From Micromonospora peucetia (GTDB lineage: Bacteria; Actinomycetota; Actinomycetes; Mycobacteriales; Micromonosporaceae), in the NCBI RefSeq assembly GCF_900091625.1, contig NZ_FMIC01000002.1:744001-808000 (forward strand): DNA of 64,000 nucleotides. The letters run 5' to 3'. The notes under the pieces are model-generated. The model was given only the letters and a program-made list of their open reading frames with translations, made no database searches and had not been told where the DNA came from. Shown piece by piece: positions 35,708-43,629 of this stretch (position 1 is its first letter; every line of letters begins with the position of its first letter). Made by a program: the position numbers and the translations under genes.

Positions 35708-36905
35708 ACACCCGCACTCGACGTTCCGATCATGGTTGGGCGTCTCAGTCATCACTGCCAGCCTGTTCATGTTCGTCACCACCGAGCTGATGCCCGTCGG
35801 CCTGCTCACCCCGGTCAGCACCAACCTGGGGGTGTCGCTGGGCATCGCCGGCCTGATGGTCACCCTGTACGGCATCTCGGCCGGTCTGGGCGTACCGTTC
35901 ATCGTCGCCTGGACCAGGCGCGTCAACCGGCGCATGCTGCTGACCACGCTCCTGGCGGTCCTGACCGTCGGAAACCTGGTCACCGCCATCTCGCCGAACT
36001 TCGCGCTGATCCTGACGACCCGGCTCATCATGGGCTTCGCCAACGGAGTGTTCTGGGCGATCGGCGTCAGCATGGCGATGCGCCTCGTCCCGGCACGCCA
36101 CGCGAGCCGGGCGTCCGCGGTCGCGTTGTCCGGCATCTCGATCGCCGCCGTGGTGGGCATGCCACTGGGGACGTTCCTCGAGAGCCTCACCAGTTGGCGC
36201 ACCACGTTCCTCATCTGGAGCGCCCTCTGCGCCCTGGTGTTCCTCGCGGTCGCGGCCATCGTTCCGTCGCTGCCGTCGGCGAACGCCGTCTCGGTGCGGG
36301 AGGTCCTCGGGCTCCCGTTCCGGAACAGACAACTGCGCCTGGTGATTGCGGCAGTGACCCTGTACGTGCTCGGCCACTTCGGGGCCTACACGTTCATCCG
36401 GCCCATCGCGGAGAACAACGCCTCCGTCACGGCCGCCTTCATCTCGGTGTTGCTGGTCGCCTACGGCGTCGGCGGCGCGGCCGGAAACTTCATCGCCAGC
36501 TACACCGTGACCAGGAACCTGCGGGCCAGCTTCGTCGTCGCCGGCACGGGCCTGGTGGTGTCCATGCTGTTGCTGCTCTCCCTCGGTCACACCCGGCCCG
36601 GCCTGTTCCTGTCGGTGTTGCTCTGGGGAGTCTCCTTCGGCGCCGCGAACCTGTGCCAGATCAACATGACGCTCGGCGTCGCGCCCGAGACGTTCGAGGC
36701 TGCCATGTCGATCAACACGTTGGGGTACAACACGTCCATTGCCCTCGGAGCGCTGTTCGGTGGGCTGTTCGCCGACAACTTCGGTGTCGAGAGTGCCGTC
36801 TGGTTCGGCGTCGCTCTGACAACGGCCTCCCTCCTCGTCATGCTCGGCATGCGCCGGAGGACGTCCCCGGTCGCCTCCGACGATGCGCTGGCCAGCACCG
36901 GTTGA
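35691..36905 (+). CDS. MFS transporter (DHA1-type efflux permease)
   Basis: This 404-aa protein has 12 predicted membrane spans. MFVTTELMPVGLLTPVSTNLGVSLG forms helix 1 and its loop; the TELMPVGLL stretch is typical of AraJ/YdhP-like sugar-efflux or chloramphenicol-efflux transporters. Also visible are RLIMGFANGVFWAIG in helix 4 and VGMPLGTFLESLTSWRTTFLIW in helices 5-6. It overlaps the EamA gene by 17 nt and ends the rightward operon. Two different exporters behind one reductase suggest broad protection against a toxic compound, although neither substrate can be read from sequence. Confidence 0.92.
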   Translation: MAAHVEHPHSTFRSWLGVSVITASLFMFVTTELMPVGLLTPVSTNLGVSLGIAGLMVTLYGISAGLGVPFIVAWTRRVNRRMLLTTLLAVLTVGNLVTAISPNFALILTTRLIMGFANGVFWAIGVSMAMRLVPARHASRASAVALSGISIAAVVGMPLGTFLESLTSWRTTFLIWSALCALVFLAVAAIVPSLPSANAVSVREVLGLPFRNRQLRLVIAAVTLYVLGHFGAYTFIRPIAENNASVTAAFISVLLVAYGVGGAAGNFIASYTVTRNLRASFVVAGTGLVVSMLLLLSLGHTRPGLFLSVLLWGVSFGAANLCQINMTLGVAPETFEAAMSINTLGYNTSIALGALFGGLFADNFGVESAVWFGVALTTASLLVMLGMRRRTSPVASDDALASTG

Positions 36906-37143
36906 GCGCGACGACGTGAGGGCCAGGTCGGGGCGCAGCGGGTCGCGGGTCCGGTGGATGAGGACGATCGGCCGGCTACCGGACTGGCCAGCCCACTTCG
37001 CGGCCAGCCCGGTCCGTCCGGAGTCCGGGAAGTCGACCTCTCCCAGCTCCGCTCCCAGTCGGATCCCAGTGGACCGGCGGATGCTGCCCGCTGGGCACCC
37101 TGTCCGGCGGTGTCCGCCCGGCAACGAGGAGAGGAGGTGACGC

Positions 37144-37329
37144 ATGCGGAAGTTGTTGATCGTCACGATGGTGGCCGCCACCGCCCTCACCGCCGGCGCG
37201 GCACCGCGCGCCGACGAACTGCCGAACGTGCGGTACAGCGCCGACGTACGCGACCCACCACCAACCGGCCCACCCGGCCTGGCCACGGACGAGATCCCGG
37301 ACCCCCCACCGGAGAAGGACAAGGGTTAG
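37144..37329 (+). CDS. Small secreted peptide of unknown function
   Basis: This 61-aa ORF has a textbook ribosome binding site (GAGGAGGTGACGC before ATG 37144). A short positively charged N-terminus, MRKLL, is followed by a hydrophobic segment ending near AGAAPRA, consistent with a Sec signal peptide. The remaining 38 or so residues are Pro- and Asp-rich with no cysteine. It is followed directly by a strong palindromic terminator shared with the convergent JmjC gene. I recognise no family. The strong start signals and signal peptide argue that it is real. Confidence 0.65.
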   Translation: MRKLLIVTMVAATALTAGAAPRADELPNVRYSADVRDPPPTGPPGLATDEIPDPPPEKDKG

Positions 37330-37336
37330 GGGTGTC

Positions 37337-37360
37337 GGGGGCACCGGTACCGGTGCCCCC
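37337..37360. terminator. Perfect 24-bp palindrome, bidirectional terminator
   Basis: The sequence GGGGGCACCG-GTAC-CGGTGCCCCC is self-complementary and lies between two convergent genes (ends at 37329 and 37381). No U-tract is present on either side, as is common in high-GC actinomycetes. Confidence 0.75.
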
Positions 37361-37380
37361 GCCACCGTCCGCCCTCTCCG

Positions 37381-38409
37381 TCAGGGTTCGGTACGCACCA
37401 GCGGTGGGTGTAGGTAGTGGTTGCCCGGGGGCACCTGGAAATGGTGCAGGCTCACCGTGGCGCTGATGTCCAGTGCCCGCACCCAGTGCCACCATCCGGC
37501 CGGCACCAACAGTGCGTCGCCCGGCTCCAGCACCCCCGTCAGGACGGTGGCCTGCCCGTACAACGGGTGCTGGTCGAGGTCGGGCCGCGCGGCGTCGACC
37601 TGGCTGTACGTCCCGCCCCGGGGATACACCCGGGGACGCTGGTACGACGGCACGAGGCGGACGTGTTTGCGGCCCATCACCTGGCACAGCAGGATGTTCA
37701 TGTTGTCGTGGTGCAGTCCGGTGACCGTGCCGGCCGGCCCCAGCAGCAGGGTCACCGCCTCCGGCGGTAGAGCCGGATCGATGATGCCGGGCACCGGCTT
37801 GATGTCCTGGGTCAACGGTTTGAGACCGTGCTGCCAGTTGTCGTTGCGCGCGACCATGTAGTAGTCGTTGGTCTCCCCACCCGTCTCGACCATGGTGAGG
37901 TAGTCGGCGAACGCCATTCGCGTCCGGTGTGCGTCGTGCTGCCAGCCATGCTCCGGGTTGCTGTCCCGCCCGGTCATCACCTCGACCTCGACCTCACCCA
38001 GTCGGTCTCGCAGGCTGGTCGGCGACCACCGCTGTCGGGCCGGCCAGTCGTCGACCGCCCCGGCCAGGATCACCGGTCGGTTGGCGAAGTAGTACCGGTC
38101 GAAGAACTCGGCAGCGGAGAGGCCGGTCCGGCGCTCCAGCCCACCGGCCAGCTGTGCCGAGCGGAGATCGCTGTAGAAGTCCAGTAGCGACTCCAGCCAG
38201 GCGTACTCCCGGGCCAGCCGCAGGCATGCCTGGAAGTACGGGTGGTCTGGCGCACGGGTCAGTTCCTCGTCGACCGCCGATCCGGAAAGCCCCGCCGCCA
38301 GCAGTGCCTCCCGAACCTCCCCGGCCGGCACACCGAGGGCCAGGTTCTCGGCCGTCCAGGCCCGCCACTGCGGCGTGAGCCCGACCGGCTCGGCGGCCGT
38401 CCGGGTCAC
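37381..38409 (-). CDS. JmjC/cupin-like Fe(II), 2-oxoglutarate-dependent oxygenase
   Basis: The protein is 342 aa from GTG 38409, whose GTGA overlaps the stop of the small ORF upstream. The cupin core contains GLHHDNMNILLCQVMG (HxD metal ligands) and, about 70 residues later, LVPAGWWHWVRAL with the distal His. PVILAGAVDDWPARQRW is the opening motif of cupin_8/JmjC hydroxylases (FIH-like). Such enzymes hydroxylate side chains of peptides, proteins or small molecules. Coupling to a short peptide ORF suggests that the peptide is a substrate or partner. The N-terminal 90 residues (before the cupin) are helical and could be a recognition domain. The same frame continues upstream without a stop into a SARP-like regulator. 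Confidence 0.85.
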   Translation of the reverse strand: MTRTAAEPVGLTPQWRAWTAENLALGVPAGEVREALLAAGLSGSAVDEELTRAPDHPYFQACLRLAREYAWLESLLDFYSDLRSAQLAGGLERRTGLSAAEFFDRYYFANRPVILAGAVDDWPARQRWSPTSLRDRLGEVEVEVMTGRDSNPEHGWQHDAHRTRMAFADYLTMVETGGETNDYYMVARNDNWQHGLKPLTQDIKPVPGIIDPALPPEAVTLLLGPAGTVTGLHHDNMNILLCQVMGRKHVRLVPSYQRPRVYPRGGTYSQVDAARPDLDQHPLYGQATVLTGVLEPGDALLVPAGWWHWVRALDISATVSLHHFQVPPGNHYLHPPLVRTEP

Positions 38410-38600
38410 CGGGTCTCCGGCAATCGGGACGGTGACCGGTCTCGGTGCGCCCCGGCCGGCCCGGCGGACGCGGCTTCGTCTGGCAGGGGAAGCCGCTGCC
38501 GGGTACGTCCGTTCGACAGATCGACGCAGTCGATGTAGTTGTTCTTGACGTTGACCTCGAACTCCGGTTCGGACTTGGTCATCGGCCGCAGCCCGCGCAT
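38406..38600 (-). CDS. Small peptide coupled to the JmjC oxygenase, candidate RiPP precursor or partner
   Basis: This 64-aa ORF starts at ATG 38600 behind AAGGGGG (5-nt spacing) and ends in a GTGA overlap with the oxygenase gene. The N-terminal half, EPEFEVNVKNNYIDCVDL with one Cys, looks structured. The C-terminal half is rich in Arg, Pro, Ala and Ser. It lies in a different frame from the regulator-to-oxygenase open frame that runs through the same DNA. A strong ribosome binding site and a coupled stop are good evidence for translation. The composition and linkage would suit a modified-peptide precursor or a chaperone-like partner for the oxygenase. I do not recognise the family. Confidence 0.65.
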   Translation of the reverse strand: MRGLRPMTKSEPEFEVNVKNNYIDCVDLSNGRTRQRLPLPDEAASAGPAGAHRDRSPSRLPETR

Positions 38601-38601
38601 G

Positions 38602-39528
38602 GTGTCCCCCTTCACAGTGGATGGTCGTGTGGTCGACGGTGCCAACGTCCGCTGGGATCCCACTGGGATCCTCGGCGGTACGGCGAGGCGCCCACCACGA
38701 CCGGCCGCCGCCGTAAGGCATCCCCAGCGGTACGGCCCGGCCGACCGGAGGGTCGAGGGAGGTGTCCTGACCGAGGATCGCCGCTTCCAGGCGAAGCAGT
38801 CCGGCCCCGGGGTCGACACCGAGGTCCCGGGCGAGTCGGGTCCGGGCCCGGCGCACCACGCTCAACGCGTCGCCCTGCCGACCGGCCCGGTACAGCGCGA
38901 TCACCAGCAACTCCCAGCCGCGCTCCCGCAACGGCTGTTCGAGGACAAGCGCCTCCAGCTCACCAAGCACCTCGGCGTGCCGGCCCAGCGCCAGCACGGC
39001 GGTCAGCCGTGACTCAGCGGCAGCGGCCCGCAACCCGTCGAGGCGGGCGATCTCCGGCAGCACGAACGACGCCTCCGCCAGATCGGCGTACGCCGGGCCG
39101 CGCCACAAGCCGAGCGCCCCGGTCAGGGTCGTGACGGCCGCAGCGGGTTGCCCTCGTTCCAGCATCGTCACGCCGTGCGCGACCAGCGCGGTGAACCGTT
39201 CCGCGTCGACCTGCTCAGCCGGCACCCGGACGGCGTACCCGGGGCCTTCCCGGAGCAGCACCGTACTCGGTGAGCGCGGTGGTCGGTCCGGTTCGAGCGC
39301 CCGCCGCAGCCCGGCCACGTACCCGTGCAGGGTCGCCGGGCCGGCCGTACGCCCACCGTCGCTCCAGACCAGGTCCCGCAGCCGCTCGGCGGGCAGCATC
39401 CGACCCCGGGCCGCCAGCAACGTGGCGAGCACCATGCGCTGTCGCCGGCCACCGAGCGCCACTTCCGCCCTGTCGCGGTGTGCGGTCAGTGGCCCGAGTA
39501 CGCAGAGCTGCACGTCGGCCATCCCCAC
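38602..39528 (-). CDS. SARP-type (BTAD) transcriptional regulator, 3' end unresolved
   Basis: From ATG 39528 (or 39522) the protein shows the SARP architecture: an OmpR-like winged helix (about 5-95: VQLCVLGPLTAHRDRAEVALGG, RMVLATLLAARGRMLPAERL) followed by a bacterial transcriptional activation domain (about 100-245: VDAERFTALVAHG, LWRGPAYADLAEA, DLGVDPGAGLLRLEAAIL). These regulators activate secondary-metabolite promoters. The reading frame does not stop after the BTAD; it stays open through the small peptide ORF (in another frame) and on to the oxygenase stop at 37381, 715 codons in all. The coordinates given end arbitrarily at the small ORF's start. Either the SARP stop codon was lost, producing a SARP-JmjC fusion, or a frameshift lies near 38620-38760. 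Confidence 0.8.
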
Positions 39529-39554
39529 CCACCACCTTCACCGGGTCGCCGTGG

Positions 39555-40148
39555 TCAGGGGGTCGGGTCGCCGAGAGCGACGCAGACGTTGTCCTGTCGG
39601 CCGATCCCCAGCGTCAGCTGACGGGTGCCGGCCGGATCGATCGAGACGACGTGCAGCCCGTCGAGAATGAAGTAGCCACGCGGGTGGTGGTCTCCCGTCC
39701 GGAAGCCGAACCCCGCCGGCCCGACGATGGTGTAGCGCAGCCACCCGCCGTCCGGGCGGTATTCGAGCAACCCGGAGCCGCCCGCGTCCCGGCGTACGGC
39801 TCTTCCGGTGTCGGTGTTGACGAAGTCCACGGTCAGCGGGCCGGTGTACTCCTCACGTCGGACGGCACCGGTGGCATACCGGGCGAGCACCCGGACCCGT
39901 ACGTCCTGGGAGACGACGCGGACGTGGAGCGGGAACGAGCAGTAGCGGCCGGCCGGCCCGGTCCATTCCTCCTGGATCGACGGACGCCAGGGCTCGGGGC
40001 GGTTGCCGTCCCAGCCTCGCCAGCCGGACACGGTCACCTGGGATCCGATGTCCCGAGCGAGCACCGGGCTGGCGGGAGCGGTCACGAGGGCCGTGGACAC
40101 CATCAGCGTTCCGAGCAGAGCCTGACTGACGATACTTCCCAGGCGCAT
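39555..40148 (-). CDS. Secreted protein of unknown function
   Basis: This 197-aa protein has an N-terminal signal peptide (MRLGSIVSQALLGTLMVSTALV, cleavage probably near SPVLA). The mature part, rich in Val, Tyr and Gly, looks all-beta: SQVTVSGWRGWDGNRPEPW, LHVRVVSQDVRVRVLAR, FVNTDTGRAVRRD. Two cysteines (in GRYCSFPL and NVCVALG) could form a disulfide. It lies divergent from the CGNR regulator, with shared repeat motifs in the gap that likely control both. No enzymatic motif was recognised. Confidence 0.7.
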   Translation of the reverse strand: MRLGSIVSQALLGTLMVSTALVTAPASPVLARDIGSQVTVSGWRGWDGNRPEPWRPSIQEEWTGPAGRYCSFPLHVRVVSQDVRVRVLARYATGAVRREEYTGPLTVDFVNTDTGRAVRRDAGGSGLLEYRPDGGWLRYTIVGPAGFGFRTGDHHPRGYFILDGLHVVSIDPAGTRQLTLGIGRQDNVCVALGDPTP

Positions 40149-40156
40149 GTCATCAC

Positions 40157-40207
40157 CTAACCAGTAGATGCCAGTTAACCGGTGTCGTTGACAGTACTGG
40201 TTAACTA
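40157..40207. promoter_or_regulatory. Repeated TAACC(A/G)GT motifs in a divergent promoter
   Basis: The gap between genes starting at 40148 (minus) and 40233 (plus) contains CTAACCAGT (40157-40165), TTAACCGGT (40175-40183) and, inverted, ACTGGTTAA (40196-40204). The last two form an inverted repeat with 12 bp between arms (AGTTAACCGGT / ACTGGTTAACT). This is a likely operator set for the adjacent CGNR protein. Confidence 0.65.
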
Positions 40208-40232
40208 CGCCGAGTCAAGGCACACTGTCAAC

Positions 40233-40844
40233 ATGCACTGGGTGAACGTCGAGGGCTATCCGATGCCCATCCCGGTGGGCGGGCATCCCGCCGTGGAGCT
40301 CTGCAACACCTGGGCCGGCTGGGCGGCACCATTCAGTCCGGAACGGGAGTGGCTTCGCGACTTCGACCGCCTGGCGGTGTGGACCGGGTACGTCCGGCTA
40401 CTCGCCCCGACCGCCGTCGGTCGACTCCGGGAACACGGTCGCCGCGACCCGGCCGCCGCACACGACGTACTGGTGGCGACCCGGCTGCTGCGCACCGCGC
40501 TGCACGATGTCCTGCTCGACCCGGGCGACACCGCGGCCTTCCGGCACGTCGCCGAGCAGGCACAGCGAGCCGCCGCCGTGGCGGTGCTGGAGTCGGACCA
40601 GGACGGACTCGCCCACTGGACGCTGCCCGACGACGTCGGTCTGCTGCTGCCGCTACTGGCCGCCGCCCAGGCCGCCGCCGAACTGCTCAGCACCCCGGCC
40701 CGCACCGAGGTACGCGCCTGCTCGGCCGTCGACTGCGGATGGCTCTTCCTCGACCGGCGGGGCCGGCGTCGCTGGTGCAGCATGGCCAGTTGCGGCAACC
40801 GGGCCAAGGTACGGGCCTATGCCGCCCGCCAGCAGCCGGAGTGA
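40233..40844 (+). CDS. CGNR zinc-finger, ABATE-domain transcriptional regulator
   Basis: This 203-aa protein starts at ATG 40233; an in-frame upstream start at 40182 would lie in the repeat motifs and is unlikely. The N-terminal ABATE domain begins PVGGHPAVELCNT. The C-terminal treble-clef zinc finger has CSAVDCGWLFLD, RRWCSMASCGNRAKVRAYAAR, giving the four Cys ligands and the name-giving CGNR. Proteins of this family are actinobacterial stress- or antibiotic-responsive regulators. Autoregulation plus control of the divergent secreted protein at 40148 is the natural model. The effector is unknown. Confidence 0.92.
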   Translation: MHWVNVEGYPMPIPVGGHPAVELCNTWAGWAAPFSPEREWLRDFDRLAVWTGYVRLLAPTAVGRLREHGRRDPAAAHDVLVATRLLRTALHDVLLDPGDTAAFRHVAEQAQRAAAVAVLESDQDGLAHWTLPDDVGLLLPLLAAAQAAAELLSTPARTEVRACSAVDCGWLFLDRRGRRRWCSMASCGNRAKVRAYAARQQPE

Positions 40845-41352
40845 CCAACCGCCACCGGGTTGGCCGGGCGCGGCGGCCACCTTGTGCACGCGGGTGAAGC
40901 TGGCCGCCCCCGCTGGGCCGCCGATGGCCAGCATGATCACGACCTGGACGCCACCGTCGATGCGGCTGCCGCGAGGACTGGGGTCCGGGTCAGGGATCGG
41001 TGCCGTCGTGACCGACCACCTCCCCGGCTCGAACCGGGGCAACGGCCCGTCCGTCAGCCGCAGGAGGCCGGACCGGATGGCGGGGCGACCCGGCGTCGGA
41101 CACCAGTCTGAGCGATCAGAAGAAACGCCCCAACCGGCACCAGCCGGTCCGCACGCCGGTAGCCGGCCAACAGTCCACCCAGCCCTGACACCGGCCGCTC
41201 GTGCTCGGCGACAACGTCGCCGATCGGGCCACGGTCGACGTGTGCCAAGAACCGCAGACAACGCCAGGGGGTCGTTCCTGCGTCTTCGCTCGGTAACGGA
41301 CTATGCGCCGAGGGCGAGTCCGTAGGGTCGGTCGCCGCAGCCAGTAGCGGCG
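40845..41352. other. Degenerate intergenic stretch at the left edge of the island
   Basis: No intact gene was found in these 508 bp. The right part holds the truncated copy of a replication-relaxation-type gene (41113-41265). The left part (40845-41112) holds only open frames with no codon or homology support and is probably decayed sequence. Confidence 0.5.
41113..41265 (-). pseudogene. Truncated duplicate of the replication-relaxation-like gene at 49641
   Basis: This 153-bp piece is nearly identical (about five mismatches) to 49763-49915 in the same orientation, at a constant offset of 8650 bp. On the minus strand it encodes VHVDRGPIGDVVAEHERPV-type sequence matching residues about 165-217 of the intact 256-aa protein. 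Nothing before or after matches, so it is a gene remnant. It marks one of two direct repeats that bracket the region in between. Confidence 0.85.
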
Positions 41353-41868
41353 TCAGCGGTCGTGGCCGCGCGCCGCGTCCGCGCGGACATCGATGCTCAG
41401 AGCGTTGACGGCCATCCGGGTCAGCTCGGGAAGCTGATCCTCGGTGAGGGCGACGCCCCGCAAATTGTCCAGTGGTCCCGTGAAGGCGTGCAGCCGGCTG
41501 CCCCGCAGGCAGTTGTCGAACAGAGCGTCCTTCAGGCGAACGTCGACGAGTCGAGTCCCTGTGAAGCGGGAGCCGGTGACCGAGCACCGTTCGATGCTGA
41601 CGCCAGTGAGGGCCGCTCCGGACAGGTCGGTACGAACGATCTCGCAGCCGTAGAGGGCGCCGCCCTCCCAGTTGATCTCACCGAGATCCGCTCCGGTGAT
41701 CCGGCAGCCTCGGATGCTCAGGTCCGCGATCTGTTGGCCTCGCCAGGAGACGTCCTCCACGAGGCCATCCCGGAGGTCGTCGTCGGGTACGTCGGTGACC
41801 TGGTCGAGGTCTTCCTGGTCGAGGTCGGGCAGGAGAAGCGTCACGTCGCCCACGGTGGTCGTACGCAT
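41353..41868 (-). CDS. Pentapeptide-repeat protein, shortened paralogue of the one at 44430
   Basis: The protein is 171 aa from ATG 41868 (MRTTTVGDVTLLLPDLDQ). It is closely similar to the 220-aa protein at 44430-45092 from start to end, but lacks an internal block of about 57 residues. After RLKDALFDNC the next residues LRGSRLH correspond to a point well downstream in the paralogue. The remaining pentapeptide repeats (A(D/N)LXX pattern: ITGADLGEINWEGGALYG) would form a shorter beta-helix. Similarity extends into the sequence upstream of the start codon, showing a segmental duplication. An open frame extends to 42036 but has no homology to support it. Whether the short copy is functional is doubtful. 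Confidence 0.75.
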   Translation of the reverse strand: MRTTTVGDVTLLLPDLDQEDLDQVTDVPDDDLRDGLVEDVSWRGQQIADLSIRGCRITGADLGEINWEGGALYGCEIVRTDLSGAALTGVSIERCSVTGSRFTGTRLVDVRLKDALFDNCLRGSRLHAFTGPLDNLRGVALTEDQLPELTRMAVNALSIDVRADAARGHDR

Positions 41869-42044
41869 GTCTCTCCAACCTGTGCGGGCGCGCGGTGGGC
41901 ACGCCCGCGCAGAGAGCCATTGGCGATCTTGACAGTCTCGGCCTCGCTGGGACACCCTCTGGGCCAGATCGCGCCCGAAGGTCCGTGGCTCATGGGCGTG
42001 CAGTTGCAAGGTCAATATTTCACATTCCACGCCCATCGAAACAC

Positions 42045-43346
42045 ATGGAGGCCAATTTGCGTCGCGATATCGCAGTCAGCTTGGCTGTGCTTGTCGCCGT
42101 GCTCGGAATCCTGGTTCCTCAGGATTTCGCACTCGCCGGCAGTGGCGCGCCATTCAAGCTGCCTTACCGGGCTGGACACGCGTACACCATCACCCAGACG
42201 CCCGGGAGCGGCTATTCTCACAACGACGGCTACAACCGACATGCCGTCGACTTCGCCATGCCGCAGGGCACCCCGATTGTCGCCTCGGCGGCCGGCACCG
42301 TCCACTACGAGGGATGGAGCAGCGGCGGAGGCATCATCGCCTTGATCGACCACGGCAACAATCGCTGCTCGCAGTACGCCCATCTCAGCGCCACGATCGT
42401 CAACACAGGGCAATGGGTGGCGCAGGGGCAGCATATCGGCGCGTCCGGCGCCACCGGAAATGCGACCGGTCCACATCTTCACTGGAATGTCGTCTACTGC
42501 AACTCTCAGCTCAGCCGCGAGGTCCCCAATAGCGTGGAGACCGGCACCAACTATCCCACCGGCACCGCACCCGCGAGCCAGAATCACCTTTCCACCAGCC
42601 TGCCTGGGGCTGATGGCGAACGGGTGTCCGACTTCAGTGGTGACGGTGTCGCCGATGTATTGGGGGTCGCTGCCAACGGTGACTTCTGGTACTACCCGCA
42701 CAACGGAGCCGGTCTCAGCACCCCGGTCAAAATCGGGATCGGTTGGGCGGCCTTCAAGCACGTTATGGCCGCCGACTGGAGCGGTGACGGCGCCGCCGAC
42801 GTCCTAGGAGTCGATTCTTCAGGAAGGCTGTTGTACTACCCGAACAACAGCTACAAACTGTCTGGCTACACGCAGATCGGGAATGGCTGGGCGGCCTTCA
42901 AGCATGTGATGGCCGCGGACTGGAGCGGTGACGGCGCCGCCGACGTCCTAGGAGTCGATGCGAGCGGCAACCTCTGGTACTACCCGCACCACGGAGCCGG
43001 CCTCGGCAACCCGGTCAAAATCGGATACGGCTGGGCAGCCTTCAAGCACGTCATGGCCGCCGACTGGAGCGGTGACGGCGCCGCCGACATCCTAGGAGTC
43101 GATGCGAACGGCAACCTCTGGTACTACCCGCACCACGGAGCCGGCCTCGGCAACCCGGTCAAAATCGGATACGGCTGGGCAGCCTTCAAGCACGTCATGG
43201 CCGCCGACTGGAGCGGTGACGGCGCCGCCGACATCCTAGGAGTCGATGCGAACGGCAACCTCTGGTACTACCCGCACCACGGAGCCGGCCTCGGCAACCC
43301 GGTCAAAATCGGGAACGGCTGGGCGGCCTTCAAGCACGTCATGTGA
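42045..43346 (+). CDS. Secreted M23 metallopeptidase with C-terminal tandem FG-GAP/VCBS-like repeats
   Basis: The protein is 433 aa from ATG 42045. A signal peptide (LRRDIAVSLAVLVAVLGILV) precedes an M23 (LytM-like) domain with NRHAVDFAMPQGTPIVASAAG and GPHLHWNVVY, which carry the Zn-binding His/Asp and HxH ligands. These enzymes cut peptidoglycan cross-bridges. Then come repeats of 48 aa, each with WSGDGAADVLGVDxxGNLWYYP, resembling calcium-binding FG-GAP/VCBS beta-propeller blades that may bind a surface glycan. The last repeat stops after GWAAFKHVM, in mid-blade, so the C-terminus may be truncated. An upstream start at 41895 is in frame but lacks support and would bury the signal peptide. 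The gene stands alone, divergent from the short pentapeptide gene. Confidence 0.88.
   Translation: MEANLRRDIAVSLAVLVAVLGILVPQDFALAGSGAPFKLPYRAGHAYTITQTPGSGYSHNDGYNRHAVDFAMPQGTPIVASAAGTVHYEGWSSGGGIIALIDHGNNRCSQYAHLSATIVNTGQWVAQGQHIGASGATGNATGPHLHWNVVYCNSQLSREVPNSVETGTNYPTGTAPASQNHLSTSLPGADGERVSDFSGDGVADVLGVAANGDFWYYPHNGAGLSTPVKIGIGWAAFKHVMAADWSGDGAADVLGVDSSGRLLYYPNNSYKLSGYTQIGNGWAAFKHVMAADWSGDGAADVLGVDASGNLWYYPHHGAGLGNPVKIGYGWAAFKHVMAADWSGDGAADILGVDANGNLWYYPHHGAGLGNPVKIGYGWAAFKHVMAADWSGDGAADILGVDANGNLWYYPHHGAGLGNPVKIGNGWAAFKHVM
42588..43346 (+). repeat. 144-bp tandem repeats encoding beta-propeller-like blades
   Basis: Exact 144-bp spacing can be followed through five units (registers at 42588, 42732, 42876, 43020, 43164) and a partial unit from 43308. 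The last three units are almost identical in DNA, including silent sites, which indicates recent duplication or gene conversion. The first two have diverged. Confidence 0.9.
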
Positions 43347-43411
43347 CAGTAACGATTCACCAGGGCGGGTCGGCCCAGTAACCAGACACGTGCCCGGCCG
43401 ACCCGCCGGCC

Positions 43412-43453
43412 AAGGCCGGCTTCTGCCGCAGTGCACGGCAGGAAGCCGGCCTT
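43412..43453. terminator. Strong stem-loop after the M23 peptidase gene
   Basis: AAGGCCGGCTTCTGCC pairs with GGCAGGAAGCCGGCCTT (one bulged G) around a 9-nt loop, about 65 nt after the peptidase stop. The stem is 16 bp and can terminate transcription from either side. Confidence 0.7.
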
Positions 43454-43629
43454 CAGTGCCGGATTCGCCAGGACGTGCCGGGCGCGCGTCACGTCGGGCA
43501 GAGACACCGTCGGGCTGGTGGCGGTAATCCACCGCAGCGGTCCCGGTGTCGACTGAGGGGCGAGCGTACCTGCGCGGCCCGGGTACTCGGCGAGGTCGTG
43601 CGACCGGACGGCGATGGGGGTGCCCGCGT

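Noticed and set aside
35745..37322. Large minus-strand open frame opposite the MFS transporter
   Set aside because: It is Gly/Asp/Gln/Arg-rich shadow sequence of a well-defined 12-helix transporter on the plus strand.
41028..41042. tRNA T-arm-like string (GGTTCGAGCC on the minus strand) in the island's left edge
   Set aside because: No acceptor, D- or anticodon arm can be folded around it, so it is not a tRNA or a recognisable att remnant.
42588..43346. Possible CRISPR-like array from the regular repeats near 43 kb
   Set aside because: The 144-bp units are coding, contiguous without spacers and in frame with an M23 peptidase gene; they are protein repeats.
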